Positions 1 to 7,876 of a stretch of 64,000 nt of DNA are shown here, piece after piece; within the stretch, counting starts at the first letter, position 1, and each line of letters starts with the position of its first letter. Under the pieces are notes generated by a model. It was not told the DNA's origin. It made no database searches and saw only the letters and a program-made list of their open reading frames with translations. The DNA comes from Pontibacter cellulosilyticus (GTDB taxonomy: Bacteria; Bacteroidota; Bacteroidia; Cytophagales; Hymenobacteraceae): NCBI RefSeq assembly GCF_014306105.1, contig NZ_JACRVF010000005.1:62001-126000 (forward strand), given 5' to 3'. Position numbers and translations under genes: made by a program.

Positions 1-1350
1 CAGATGCTGGGCGCTGTGGCTGACAACGGACTGATCTATAGTATGGGAGCCCAGGTGGCGGAAGAGTTTAAGCGCCTGGGTATGCACATCAACTTCTCAC
101 CTGTTGCCGATATCAACAATAACCCCAAGAACCCGATCATCAGCTACAGGGCCTTCGGCGAAGATAAGCTGGATGTTACCGCCAAAAGCCTGGCTTTTAT
201 GCGGGGCATGCAAGATAACGGCATTATTGCTGTAGCCAAGCACTTTCCCGGCCACGGCGACACCGATGTAGACTCTCACCACGACCTGCCTATTATTCCC
301 TTCTCCAGGGAGCGCCTCGACTCTGTAGAGCTTTACCCGTTCCAGGAGCTGATCAAGCATGGCGTAGGCGGTATTATGGTGGCCCACATGCATATACCTC
401 AGCTGGATGCTACACAAAACCTGCCTTCAACGCTTTCGCCTCCTATTGTAAAAGGCTTGCTTAAAAACGACCTGGAGTTTAAGGGGCTTGTGTTTACAGA
501 TGCCATGGTAATGAAAGGAGTTACCAAATACTTTGAGACCGGTGAGGCTGAAGCCAAAGCCCTTATTGCAGGCAACGACATATTGGAACGTTTGGCCAAT
601 GTACCCAAGGCTATTAAAGCGATAAAGCAAGCAGTAGCAAACGGTGAACTGAGCCAGCAGGAACTTGACCGGAAGTGTAAGCGGGTGCTGAAAGCTAAGC
701 AATGGCTCGGCCTGGACAAGTATAAACCAATTGACCTGAACAACCTGTACGAAGACCTTAACCCGAGCGTAGCCGACAGTACAAACCGTGCCTTAGCGGA
801 GGCTGCCATAACCTTGCTTAAAAATGAAAAGAGAGCGTTGCCGCTGCGCCTTAAAAGGAGAGCTAAAGTTGCCACAGTGGGTTTTGGACTCAAAAACCCA
901 AGCGCTTACCAAAGGTTGATACAAGAAGAGATCAATACCACAGATTTTGTTATTTCGCGCAAAGCAAACAAAAAAGAAGCCGCAGCACTTTCTAAAAAGC
1001 TCGAAAAGTATGATATCGTGATCGTAGCCTTGTACGGACCTAGCATCAGGCCGAGCAGTAAACTGGGGTATTCCAAACAGGCAACCGCGCTGGTAACAAA
1101 ACTGGCTAAATCTAACAAAGCAATTATCACACTGTTTGATAACGCCTATACCCTTGACCAGTTTCCGGGAATCGAGAAAAGCCGTGCACTGGTTATGGCT
1201 TACCAACCGCACTACCACGCCCAGGAAGCTGCTGCTAAGTTGTTGTTTGGCAGAATACCCGCACGTGGTAAATTGCCTGTAACGGTAAACGGCCACTTTG
1301 CCTACGGCGACGGGATCAGCAAAGGAGTGCCACTCATCGCTGCACCTTAA
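1..1350 (+). CDS. Glycoside hydrolase family 3 protein, 5'-truncated by the window
   Basis: The frame is open from base 1, so the N-terminus lies upstream. Counting from the Met at base 4, the GH3 barrel shows KHFPGHGDTDVDSHH near residues 79-93, the loop that in NagZ-type beta-N-acetylglucosaminidases carries the Asp-His acid/base dyad. FTDAMVMKG near 164-172 holds the probable Asp nucleophile (D166). A GH3 C-terminal domain follows, ending with a GKLPVTVNGHFAYGDG tail. The likely role is release of N-acetylglucosamine from peptidoglycan or chitin-like sugars in the periplasm. Some Bacteroidota relatives continue into a serine-hydrolase domain; this one stops after the GH3 C-domain. Family is certain; exact substrate is inferred from the NagZ-like motif. 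Confidence 0.9.
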   Translation, partial: QMLGAVADNGLIYSMGAQVAEEFKRLGMHINFSPVADINNNPKNPIISYRAFGEDKLDVTAKSLAFMRGMQDNGIIAVAKHFPGHGDTDVDSHHDLPIIPFSRERLDSVELYPFQELIKHGVGGIMVAHMHIPQLDATQNLPSTLSPPIVKGLLKNDLEFKGLVFTDAMVMKGVTKYFETGEAEAKALIAGNDILERLANVPKAIKAIKQAVANGELSQQELDRKCKRVLKAKQWLGLDKYKPIDLNNLYEDLNPSVADSTNRALAEAAITLLKNEKRALPLRLKRRAKVATVGFGLKNPSAYQRLIQEEINTTDFVISRKANKKEAAALSKKLEKYDIVIVALYGPSIRPSSKLGYSKQATALVTKLAKSNKAIITLFDNAYTLDQFPGIEKSRALVMAYQPHYHAQEAAAKLLFGRIPARGKLPVTVNGHFAYGDGISKGVPLIAAP

Positions 1351-1422
1351 GCAAAGTATCTTACCAGACTTGTTTCCGTAAGAAGAGCAGAATAAACAAA
1401 CATGTTCCGAAAGTATAAAACT

Positions 1423-2130
1423 ATGAACACCATAAAGCATTTAGCAACTTATATCAGCTCGCTCTGCCTAATTTGCCTCCTTTACAGTTGTGAAGGGCGC
1501 CGCGATATAGAAGACACAGAGGTTGTAACCGTAGACACTGCCGAAGAAGACACAGCCATGGTGGTAAAGTCTGGCAAAACAGCCGAAGAGCAGCTGGAGG
1601 AGTTCAGAGGCTGGCTGAACAAGCAATCGGAGAAGGGTGACACCGCCATCCGTAGGAACTGGCCTAAAGTAAGAGAAGAACTTCGCCAGCGCAACGCGCA
1701 GCTGGAACAGAACTTCGACAGCCTTTCTGAAAAATCACAGGAAGAATACAAGGATTTAAGAAGCAGGTATGAACGCTGGGAGGCGCGGCAAGAGCGCCGG
1801 CAGCAGCAGCCTTTAGAAACCGCCAAACTAGAGAGGTTCCAGGACCAGTTGCTACGCGAGTACAAGGATATTAAAAGTATAAGCGCAGGCAACATCCGGG
1901 AGGCTTACCTAACCTTTATGGGCACTGTAAGAGCACAACGTCGCAACTGGTCTCAGGATGACTGGGACTATGTTGACCATGTGTATGCAAGGCTAAACGA
2001 ACGCCGCGGTCAAGTGGAAGGGCAGATCTCTACAGGAGACAACATCAAGATACGAGCCCTGCAAGCTGAGTACCTGGCTTTAGAAGGTTCTGCTGATACC
2101 CAAAGCGCCGTCAGGAGCACAGATAACTAA
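1423..2130 (+). CDS. Coiled-coil lipoprotein of unknown function
   Basis: An in-frame ATG lies at 1402, but the ATG at 1423 places a lipoprotein signal (MNTIKHLATYISSLCLICLL then YSC) at the very N-terminus, so I chose 1423 (235 aa). The lipobox cysteine is followed by an acidic stretch and long, highly charged helices rich in Arg, Glu and Gln (about residues 55-150), suggesting a coiled coil in the periplasm. There is no catalytic motif and I do not recognise the family with certainty. It is followed by a very strong hairpin terminator. It lies 72 nt downstream of the GH3 gene on the same strand and could be co-transcribed. Confidence 0.75.
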   Translation: MNTIKHLATYISSLCLICLLYSCEGRRDIEDTEVVTVDTAEEDTAMVVKSGKTAEEQLEEFRGWLNKQSEKGDTAIRRNWPKVREELRQRNAQLEQNFDSLSEKSQEEYKDLRSRYERWEARQERRQQQPLETAKLERFQDQLLREYKDIKSISAGNIREAYLTFMGTVRAQRRNWSQDDWDYVDHVYARLNERRGQVEGQISTGDNIKIRALQAEYLALEGSADTQSAVRSTDN

Positions 2131-2131
2131 G

Positions 2132-2175
2132 TACAAAGTATAAAAGCAGGCTCTAACCTGCTTTTATACTTTGTA
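2132..2175. terminator. Bidirectional terminator built from an inverted AAGTATA pair
   Basis: A perfect 19-bp inverted repeat with a six-base loop (CTCTAA) lies directly after the lipoprotein stop. Each arm contains the genome-typical word AAAGTATAAAA or its complement, so the terminator is made of two copies of the over-represented motif facing each other. Confidence 0.8.
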
Positions 2176-2230
2176 AGCTTGTTTGTTTCGCAAGAGTCGC
2201 AGCCCAGTGCCCTCAATATAAGACCTAGAC

Positions 2231-2314
2231 TGTCATCTCTAACAGCGTGAGAGATCTATAAAGAATTCTTTTAGACTAATTCTAATAAGATTTCACGCGA
2301 TGCTCGAAATGACA
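2231..2314. repeat. Imperfect palindromic intergenic repeat
   Basis: TGTCATCTC and an AGCGTGAGAGATCT block at 2231-2257 face AGATTTCACGCGATGCTCGAAATGACA at 2288-2314. The reverse complement of the right arm matches the left with a few changes, including TGTCAT at both tips. It resembles small non-coding palindromic repeats common between Bacteroidota genes. No ORF is present. Confidence 0.55.
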
Positions 2315-2359
2315 TTCAGGTGTTGAGTTTACTCACGATCTTACCCTACAAGAAAGCAT

Positions 2360-2884
2360 TTATACTTTCACCTGTTTCTTCAGCCTTACCCACTGCTGGG
2401 CAATAATCGTTTTGGCATCTGGCGTTTGCAGCTGGCTTAACTCACTGGCTGTAAGGTGCACCAGTTCGATGTGCTCGTTTTCGTGGTCGTTGCCGCCGCC
2501 CTGTGTGTGCTGGTTAGATACCTCTGCAAAGTATAAAACCACTTTCTCGGTAGTACCCCCCGGCGAAGAGTAAAAAGTATGCAGGTGCTCCAGTTTATCT
2601 ACATGGTAGCCGGTTTCCTCTTCAATCTCGCGGGCTATACTTTGCTCAGGTGTTTCTCCTTTATCAATCATACCGGCCACTACCTCTATCAATTCCTCCT
2701 CAGGGCCAACCCTGAACTGCTTTGCCAGGATGTATTCCTGCTTTTGGGTGTCGTAAATAAGTGCAGCTACAGCATCTCCCCTGTAAAATTGTTCGCGGGT
2801 AAAGGTCTGCCCCTCCTGCTCCACTGTTAATTTATAGATCTTGAAGTAGCCATCGTAAGCCGTTTCTCTGTTTTTTATTTTCAT
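2360..2884 (-). CDS. NUDIX hydrolase (ADP-sugar/GDP-mannose pyrophosphatase type)
   Basis: The 174-aa protein has a complete Nudix box, GMIDKGETPEQSIAREIEEE followed by TGY, matching G-x5-E-x7-R-E-x-x-E-E-x-G-U, the metal-binding helix that cleaves nucleoside diphosphates linked to another group. The upstream beta strands (AVAALIYDTQKQEYILAKQF) and a late EHIELVHLTASEL segment fit the ADP-ribose pyrophosphatase/NudK branch. It is cytosolic and probably hydrolyses ADP-ribose or a nucleotide sugar; the substrate cannot be told from sequence. The gene is monocistronic and 74 nt from the neighbouring SDR gene, which is upstream of it on the same strand. Confidence 0.88.
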   Translation of the reverse strand: MKIKNRETAYDGYFKIYKLTVEQEGQTFTREQFYRGDAVAALIYDTQKQEYILAKQFRVGPEEELIEVVAGMIDKGETPEQSIAREIEEETGYHVDKLEHLHTFYSSPGGTTEKVVLYFAEVSNQHTQGGGNDHENEHIELVHLTASELSQLQTPDAKTIIAQQWVRLKKQVKV

Positions 2885-2958
2885 AAGAATTCAATCTGAA
2901 GCCACGGGTTAGTATGGCTCAGGCAAAGGTATAAAGTATACGTATAGTTTTAAGATGT

Positions 2959-3981
2959 TTAAACTTCGTTGTTTCGAACAGCCGCCTCATCAGTGCTCTC
3001 GGTAAATTTAGAGAAAGACAGATCAGACTCACTTTCATAGCCTTTTGTTCTTTTCTTGCCTATACCGCCCTCTCCAGGTAACACGCGGTTTACTATTTCA
3101 AAAATGCTGCTCATCAGGCCCGGCGATATCCCGTGCAGCAACTCCCCGAATTTGGCTGGCAATGTGGTGGTAACTTCTGCCTCGCCATATCTCAGTGCAT
3201 CCAATACCTGCTTCGCCGACTCCTCGGCGCTAATAGAAGTAAGCGGACTTGAGTCCATTATTTTAAACAAAGCATACTCTTCTTTGTGGTGCCCTTTTAC
3301 AATGGCATGGCGTGGGCTGCCTGTCCGCATCAGGCCTGGGTTGGCAGTAGTAACCGTAATGTTATACTTTTTAAGCTCGGCCCGCAGCCCTTCCGACAGG
3401 CCTACCAAAGCAAATTTACTTGCACTATAGGGCACCAGGTGCGGCACACTTATCTTACCACCGATAGAGGCAATGTTGAGTATACGCCCCTCCTGCCTTG
3501 CTTTCATACTTGGCAGCACAGCCAGCGTAGTATAAAGCGGTCCCCAGAAATGGGTATTCATGGCTTCCTCAAACTCTTGCAAGGTCATTTCGGCAACCGG
3601 GCCAGCACTTATAATGCCTGCATTGTTGATCAGCACATCGATAGGTCCGTACTCATTGAGCACGTTGGTGATCATGTCATTTACCTGTTGCTCTACGGTT
3701 ACGTCACATTTCTGAACCAGCACGTCGGCACCTTTTCCAGCCAGCTCCATGCGTGCGTTTTCAAGCTCCGTTTCATCGCGGGCACAAAGCACCAGTCGGG
3801 CACCCTCACTTGCCAGTTGTCGCGCCATTACCAGGCCAAACCCACGGGAGCCGCCCGTTATCAGCACAATTTTTCCGGAAAAGTCGTATGCGGTTAAGTT
3901 GCGGTAAACGCTGCGTGCCACAAGCAGGGCACCTGCTCCGGCAGCCAGCCACCAGAGTTTATTTTTATCGTTTGCTTTCAT
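2959..3981 (-). CDS. SDR family oxidoreductase with N-terminal membrane anchor
   Basis: The 340-aa protein begins with a hydrophobic helix (LWWLAAGAGALLVARSV, residues 8-24), then a classical short-chain dehydrogenase/reductase domain. The NAD(P)-binding motif is TGGSRGFG (about 42-49), the NNAG motif sits near 119, and the catalytic Ser...YSASK lies near 170-190. About 90 residues follow the fold, longer than a minimal SDR, as in the large membrane-anchored SDRs of the DltE/YqjQ sort. It uses NAD(P)H to reduce or oxidise an unidentified carbonyl/alcohol substrate, probably a lipid because of the anchor (inference). Confidence 0.88.
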   Translation of the reverse strand: MKANDKNKLWWLAAGAGALLVARSVYRNLTAYDFSGKIVLITGGSRGFGLVMARQLASEGARLVLCARDETELENARMELAGKGADVLVQKCDVTVEQQVNDMITNVLNEYGPIDVLINNAGIISAGPVAEMTLQEFEEAMNTHFWGPLYTTLAVLPSMKARQEGRILNIASIGGKISVPHLVPYSASKFALVGLSEGLRAELKKYNITVTTANPGLMRTGSPRHAIVKGHHKEEYALFKIMDSSPLTSISAEESAKQVLDALRYGEAEVTTTLPAKFGELLHGISPGLMSSIFEIVNRVLPGEGGIGKKRTKGYESESDLSFSKFTESTDEAAVRNNEV

Positions 3982-4065
3982 AGTAGAGCGATAGTTTGGT
4001 TAATGATATCGCTTTACCTCTACGGCTACAAACAAAAGGGAGTTAAGCTATGCTGAAAAGACAGG

Positions 4066-4836
4066 TTAATTGTTCTGGGCGCTTCGGCTGAAGATCTTGT
4101 TTTTAATGACCGGTGTGTACATAATCTTGATGGCTGCCACGCCATAATGATCGGTGCCTGGGTTAGCAAGCCTCGGGCCTACGTTATCAAGATAATCGGT
4201 GCTGGTAATGTGGTATATCATCTCACCGGCCACGGCAATCTCGTCGGAGAAACGGAAGCGCAGCCCCCCGCCAAACGGAATCACAGCCGCAATAGCCGGG
4301 TAGTTTCGCTCAGGGTCATAAGTTGTCTGGGAATCTTCCAGGCGATTGGCTTCTGCAGGGAAAGACGTAGCTGTATAGTATATAAAGCCACCGCCGCCCC
4401 TGATATAAGGTACAACAAAACGCTTGCGAGACGATCTATACTTTCCGGAACCGGCATAGCTATCCAACAGGTTTAGCACAAAGGTACCAGTCACTTCTAT
4501 TACTTCGGTCTGGAAAGCAATGTTAAGCGGGCGTCGTGGATCTTTTTCCTCAGCACCCAACCGTACATAATCGATGCCGCCCGCCAGACTAACATAAGGG
4601 GATATCTTATACCAGGCGCCAACGCTTGCGTTAGGCCCAAAGTTGTTACAGCCAGGGCTACCGCAAATGTCGCTTTTAACGGCTGCAATGCCGCCGCCTG
4701 CTACAATTACCAGTCCGCGCTCAGGCAATTTGCTTCTACCCACCCGTTCGATAAAGCTGCTTTGCGCCTGTATGCCAAACGGCACCAACGGTAGAAGAAT
4801 AATAAGTATAATGAAACAGGTAAGGCTTCTGCTCAT
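4066..4836 (-). CDS. Probable outer-membrane beta-barrel protein
   Basis: The 256-aa product has a clear signal peptide (MSRSLTCFIILIILLPLVPF, cleavage near IQAQ-SS) and alternating-hydrophobicity beta segments with Gly and aromatic residues (SVGAWYKISPYVSLAGGIDY, IRGGGGFIYYTATS, FGGGLRFRFSDEIAVAGEMI), typical of small outer-membrane porin-like barrels of Bacteroidota. It contains a CGSPGC pair near residue 58 that could form a disulfide. No specific function is recognisable. Flanking genes are not functionally related. Confidence 0.65.
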   Translation of the reverse strand: MSRSLTCFIILIILLPLVPFGIQAQSSFIERVGRSKLPERGLVIVAGGGIAAVKSDICGSPGCNNFGPNASVGAWYKISPYVSLAGGIDYVRLGAEEKDPRRPLNIAFQTEVIEVTGTFVLNLLDSYAGSGKYRSSRKRFVVPYIRGGGGFIYYTATSFPAEANRLEDSQTTYDPERNYPAIAAVIPFGGGLRFRFSDEIAVAGEMIYHITSTDYLDNVGPRLANPGTDHYGVAAIKIMYTPVIKNKIFSRSAQNN

Positions 4837-5125
4837 ACACTAAAAGATAGATTAGTTAAAACAACGCTATAGGGAAGCACTTTCTTGTAATATACTTTTA
4901 CTAATAACTTAGCAATGATGCACTTAAACAAGAGGTAATAAAATACCAACAGCACTTGCCGCTTTTGTTTTCTCTACGATTAATCTAATAAAAAGATAAC
5001 CAATAAAGCATCTTTATATACTAATATTAGAATTATCCAGTAAATAATGATTTTATACTTATTCAGGATATTGAACAAACATTAGTACAATGCTCATTTG
5101 CAATACATGAAATTGAGGTTTCCCG
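4837..5125. other. AT-rich intergenic stretch
   Basis: This is A+T-rich sequence upstream of the beta-barrel gene. It contains two TATACTT copies (near 4892 and 5055). I see no ORF, RNA or repeat here; it presumably holds the promoter of the minus-strand gene at 4066-4836. Confidence 0.4.
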
Positions 5126-6034
5126 CTACTTTTTAGAAGATGGCAAATCCTTATCTACCACCTTCACGAAGTCGATAACAAGGGCAGCGGCCTCTGCATA
5201 AAACTCCGGATTTACATTAACAAAGTCGTCGGTTGGTTTGTGGTAATGCGGGTGGTCTTCCACACCAAAGTATATGTATGGAATTTTCCGCTTGTGAAAC
5301 TGAAAATGGTCTGATTGAGTGGTCCAGTCGTTGGGGCCCTGTTCCGGTTTGTCGTGGCCGATGAGGAGTTTTGCCTTTGGCCTTGCAGCCACCTTCTGCA
5401 GAGACGGTAACAACTGCGGGTAGTGATGTGAGCCGCTGGCGTATAATTCGCCCTTGTTGTTGATGCTCAGCATATCCATGTTCACGTTCAGGATTATCTG
5501 TTCAAGGTCAACTGGCGGCTTTTCCAGAAAGGCATTAGCTCCCTGCAAGCCCAGTTCTTCCCCATCAAAAGCGGCAAATATAAGAGTGTGCTTAGGAGGG
5601 TTTTTCTTAAAGTATGCGGCAGCTGCCAACAGCGCCCCTACTCCTGAGGCGTTATCGTCGGTGCCATTGTAAATCTCGCCATTGCGCACGCCCACATGGT
5701 CGTAGTGCGCACTTACTACAATAACTTTGTCTGATTTACCCGGAATATAGCCTACAAGATTCGTAGCCTGCTCAACCGTCAATCTCTTATTTTCGATTCT
5801 AAAATGCTGCTTATAGCTGCCGTTAAATGGTTTCAGCCCGATCTCCTGAAATCGCTTCAGGATATACTGCTGCGCCATCTGGCTACCCTCTGTGCCGCTC
5901 AATCGGCCTTGCATCGAATCTGCAGCGAGCAACTCAATATCTTGTAGCAACTGCTTTTTATCGAGCGGAAGCTTTTGGGCATTCCCGAAAAGCGGAAGAG
6001 TGGCCAGGCATGCCAGCAGAAATATCTTTTTCAT
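5126..6034 (-). CDS. Secreted M28 family zinc peptidase
   Basis: I chose the internal ATG at 6034 because it opens a signal peptide (MKKIFLLACLATLPLFGNAQ), giving 302 aa. The M28 aminopeptidase zinc ligands are visible in order: SAHYDHVG (His), GTDDNASGVG (Asp), DGEELGLQGA (Glu, preceded by the catalytic Asp-Gly-Glu), VNMDMLS (Asp) and a final DHPHYHKPTDD (His). The protein is exported to the periplasm or outside and should release N-terminal amino acids from peptides. A longer frame runs to 6082 but would bury the signal peptide. Confidence 0.92.
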   Translation of the reverse strand: MKKIFLLACLATLPLFGNAQKLPLDKKQLLQDIELLAADSMQGRLSGTEGSQMAQQYILKRFQEIGLKPFNGSYKQHFRIENKRLTVEQATNLVGYIPGKSDKVIVVSAHYDHVGVRNGEIYNGTDDNASGVGALLAAAAYFKKNPPKHTLIFAAFDGEELGLQGANAFLEKPPVDLEQIILNVNMDMLSINNKGELYASGSHHYPQLLPSLQKVAARPKAKLLIGHDKPEQGPNDWTTQSDHFQFHKRKIPYIYFGVEDHPHYHKPTDDFVNVNPEFYAEAAALVIDFVKVVDKDLPSSKK

Positions 6035-6088
6035 ATGATCATTAGAAACCATGAAGATAGCACAAGCAGCAATGCCAGCCAAACTACC

Positions 6089-6340
6089 TTATGCTTTAGG
6101 CCAGGGCACCCAGCTTTTCTGGCGATTTGTTGTTTTCGCTTTTTTCTCAGCTTTTGCCGGCTGGCGCTCAGCGTCTTGGTCTGTGTTGTCTTTGTAGGAT
6201 GGCGCCTCTACTCTTGGTACCCATCCGCTGCTGCGCATTACTGTTTCTACTGCGCTTGCTTTTACTTCTTTGTCACTGCTTAAAAACAGATCGTATCCCT
6301 TTGGCATAGTCATCTTATCTGGATTTAAAAAATTGTTCAA
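6089..6340 (-). CDS. Small hypothetical protein
   Basis: This is an 83-aa frame (or 74 aa from the internal ATG at 6313). It is charged and Lys/Ala-rich at the C-terminus, with a SSDKEVKASAVETVMRSSGW stretch and a closing KSWVPWPKA. There is no signal peptide or membrane helix. It lies 54 nt upstream of the M28 gene start on the same strand. It could be a real small cytosolic protein; no family is recognised. Confidence 0.45.
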   Translation of the reverse strand: MNNFLNPDKMTMPKGYDLFLSSDKEVKASAVETVMRSSGWVPRVEAPSYKDNTDQDAERQPAKAEKKAKTTNRQKSWVPWPKA

Positions 6341-6443
6341 TCTTATAACCCATCAAATGCAAGGAACGTGCCACTACGTTAGAAAGATGCAAAAGTTTCC
6401 TCTAAAATAATAATCTATAGAATATGCAACTTATAACCAGCAA

Positions 6444-6471
6444 AAAGGCCAGACGTTGATGCCTGGCCTTT
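6444..6471. terminator. Rho-independent terminator
   Basis: The stem AAAGGCCAG/CTGGCCTTT has a ten-base loop and T-rich flanks on both strands. It sits just after the stop of the minus-strand lipoprotein gene ending at 6475 and closes the operon 7759-6475. Confidence 0.75.
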
Positions 6472-6474
6472 CTT

Positions 6475-7047
6475 TTATTTTATGATATTGATGTACGCGG
6501 GGAGCTCTATAGGCCCTACGGATGTCTGTACTGTTGGCTTTATCTGCACCTGCACCTTGCCTTTGTCCTGGTTTAGCATGGTAGCGATGCGCAGCAGGCT
6601 GTTCAGGTTAGAGCTGCCGTTCTCCTGGATAAAAGCCAGCGGCGAACTAATAGTAATCGTATTCAAGCCGTTTCTCAGCTGTATCGCCTCATTAATTACG
6701 CCGCTCAGTGTCTTTTCATCATTCACCAGCATCTGCCATTTCAGCTGTGTAACGGTCATGGTTCTGTCTTTGTGCTCCTCCCCCAGCTCCACATTCAGGT
6801 TTAAGGTAGAAGTGGCATTTAGCTTGTTTTCCGAGAAGGCCGAGAACAGTACAGCAGCGTCGCTAAACGAGAAGTCCTCTACCCGTTTTTTCTCCAGCAG
6901 GTTAATGCCGTTTACCCTTACCTCGTCTACACTTTTAAGGGCGTATTCCGCTTCTTTAAATGCCTCAAAATCATCTTTGGTTTTGCAGGCGGTGCCGGCC
7001 AGCAAAAGCAGCAGCACCAGCAGGTAATTTCTATACTTTATAATCAT
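6475..7047 (-). CDS. LEA/WHy-like lipoprotein, paralog of the gene at 10967-11548
   Basis: This 190-aa lipoprotein has signal MIIKYRNYLLVLLLLLAGTAC and lipid-attachment Cys at about 21. The body has a LEA14-like layout: a KSVDEVRVNGINLLEKK strand block, repeated hydrophobic beta strands and a closing IKPTVQTSVGPIELPAYINI segment. The gene at 10967-11548 encodes the same architecture with a near-identical ending. The start codon is 1 nt from the stop of the upstream GIN-domain gene, so the two form an operon. A role in the cell envelope is inferred; no enzyme motif is present. Confidence 0.7.
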   Translation of the reverse strand: MIIKYRNYLLVLLLLLAGTACKTKDDFEAFKEAEYALKSVDEVRVNGINLLEKKRVEDFSFSDAAVLFSAFSENKLNATSTLNLNVELGEEHKDRTMTVTQLKWQMLVNDEKTLSGVINEAIQLRNGLNTITISSPLAFIQENGSSNLNSLLRIATMLNQDKGKVQVQIKPTVQTSVGPIELPAYINIIK

Positions 7048-7048
7048 T

Positions 7049-7759
7049 TTATTCTTTTGTCACTTTTCCAGACCCTGAAACATCCAGATTGGTGTCTGGG
7101 TTTCCTTTGTAAAATACGCGGCCACTTCCGCTAATATTGGCATCCAGTTGATCCGTGGCATGAACCTGCGCTTTTCCGGAGCCAGAGATATTAATATCTG
7201 CCCTCCTGGATCTCATATCGTAAGCATAATGCCTTCCAGAGCCGGAAATATGCACATCCTGCTCTTTGGCAGCGCCTGCAAGCTCAATCATACCTGATCC
7301 GCTGATGCGAGAAGTCAGTATTTCTGTATCTACTCTGCCTTTTATATCACCGGAGCCGGAAACTGCAACATCAAACTCTCTTGTTCTAAAGCGGTCCTGT
7401 AACTCTATGTAACCCGATCCGCTTACTTTAGCCAGGTTAAGCTCAGGCACTGTTAAGTATACTTCCACGGTTTCATGATTGCGCATACAGCGGTTAAAGC
7501 CGATTTCCCATACTTCTCCGTCAACATTTGTCTCCAACTCATCCAACACATTCTGCTGCCCCTTAACCTCCACATGCTGCCTGTCTCCCTTGCGAACAAA
7601 AACTCTTGTATTGCCTTGTACTTCTATTCCTTCTATCCTTCCCAGGTCCAGGGTGCGGCTTTCAACATCGCCTTCTCCCTCCATACAAAATCCGCCTTCA
7701 TCGCAGGCGCTAAGGCTAAGGGCAGCTAAAATAACAAGAGGAGTTTTAAGGAATTTCAT
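7049..7759 (-). CDS. Head GIN domain (DUF2807) lipoprotein
   Basis: The start at 7759 (MKFLKTPLVILAALSLSAC) gives a lipoprotein signal; an upstream Met at 7783 is less likely. The 236-aa protein has repeated G-S-G turns (VSGSGYIEL, VSGSGDIKG, ISGSGMIEL, ISGSGRHY, ISGSGKAQV, ISGSGRVF, VSGSGKV), the signature of the DUF2807 right-handed beta-helix called the head GIN domain. A CDEGGFC pair follows the lipobox. It is exposed at the periplasmic or outer surface and of unknown function, possibly auto-adhesion. It is operonic with the LEA-like lipoprotein downstream. Confidence 0.9.
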   Translation of the reverse strand: MKFLKTPLVILAALSLSACDEGGFCMEGEGDVESRTLDLGRIEGIEVQGNTRVFVRKGDRQHVEVKGQQNVLDELETNVDGEVWEIGFNRCMRNHETVEVYLTVPELNLAKVSGSGYIELQDRFRTREFDVAVSGSGDIKGRVDTEILTSRISGSGMIELAGAAKEQDVHISGSGRHYAYDMRSRRADINISGSGKAQVHATDQLDANISGSGRVFYKGNPDTNLDVSGSGKVTKE

Positions 7760-7826
7760 AGGCTTGCGGTTTAAAGTTAGCATCGATTGTACAGCAATAT
7801 AGCTAAAATGCTATTGATACTAAAAC

Positions 7827-7860
7827 AAAAGCCGCAACAGGTGTAGCTGCTGCGGCTTTT
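7827..7860. terminator. Rho-independent terminator
   Basis: The stem AAAAGCCGCA/TGCGGCTTTT has a 14-base loop and lies 17 nt beyond the stop of the minus-strand M48 gene. Confidence 0.8.
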
Positions 7861-7876
7861 GTCTTGTTACTTTTAC

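Noticed and set aside
7049-7759. The repeated G-S-G motifs as a DNA tandem repeat
   Set aside because: The repetition is at protein level and is the normal GIN-domain beta-helix; the nucleotide copies are diverged.
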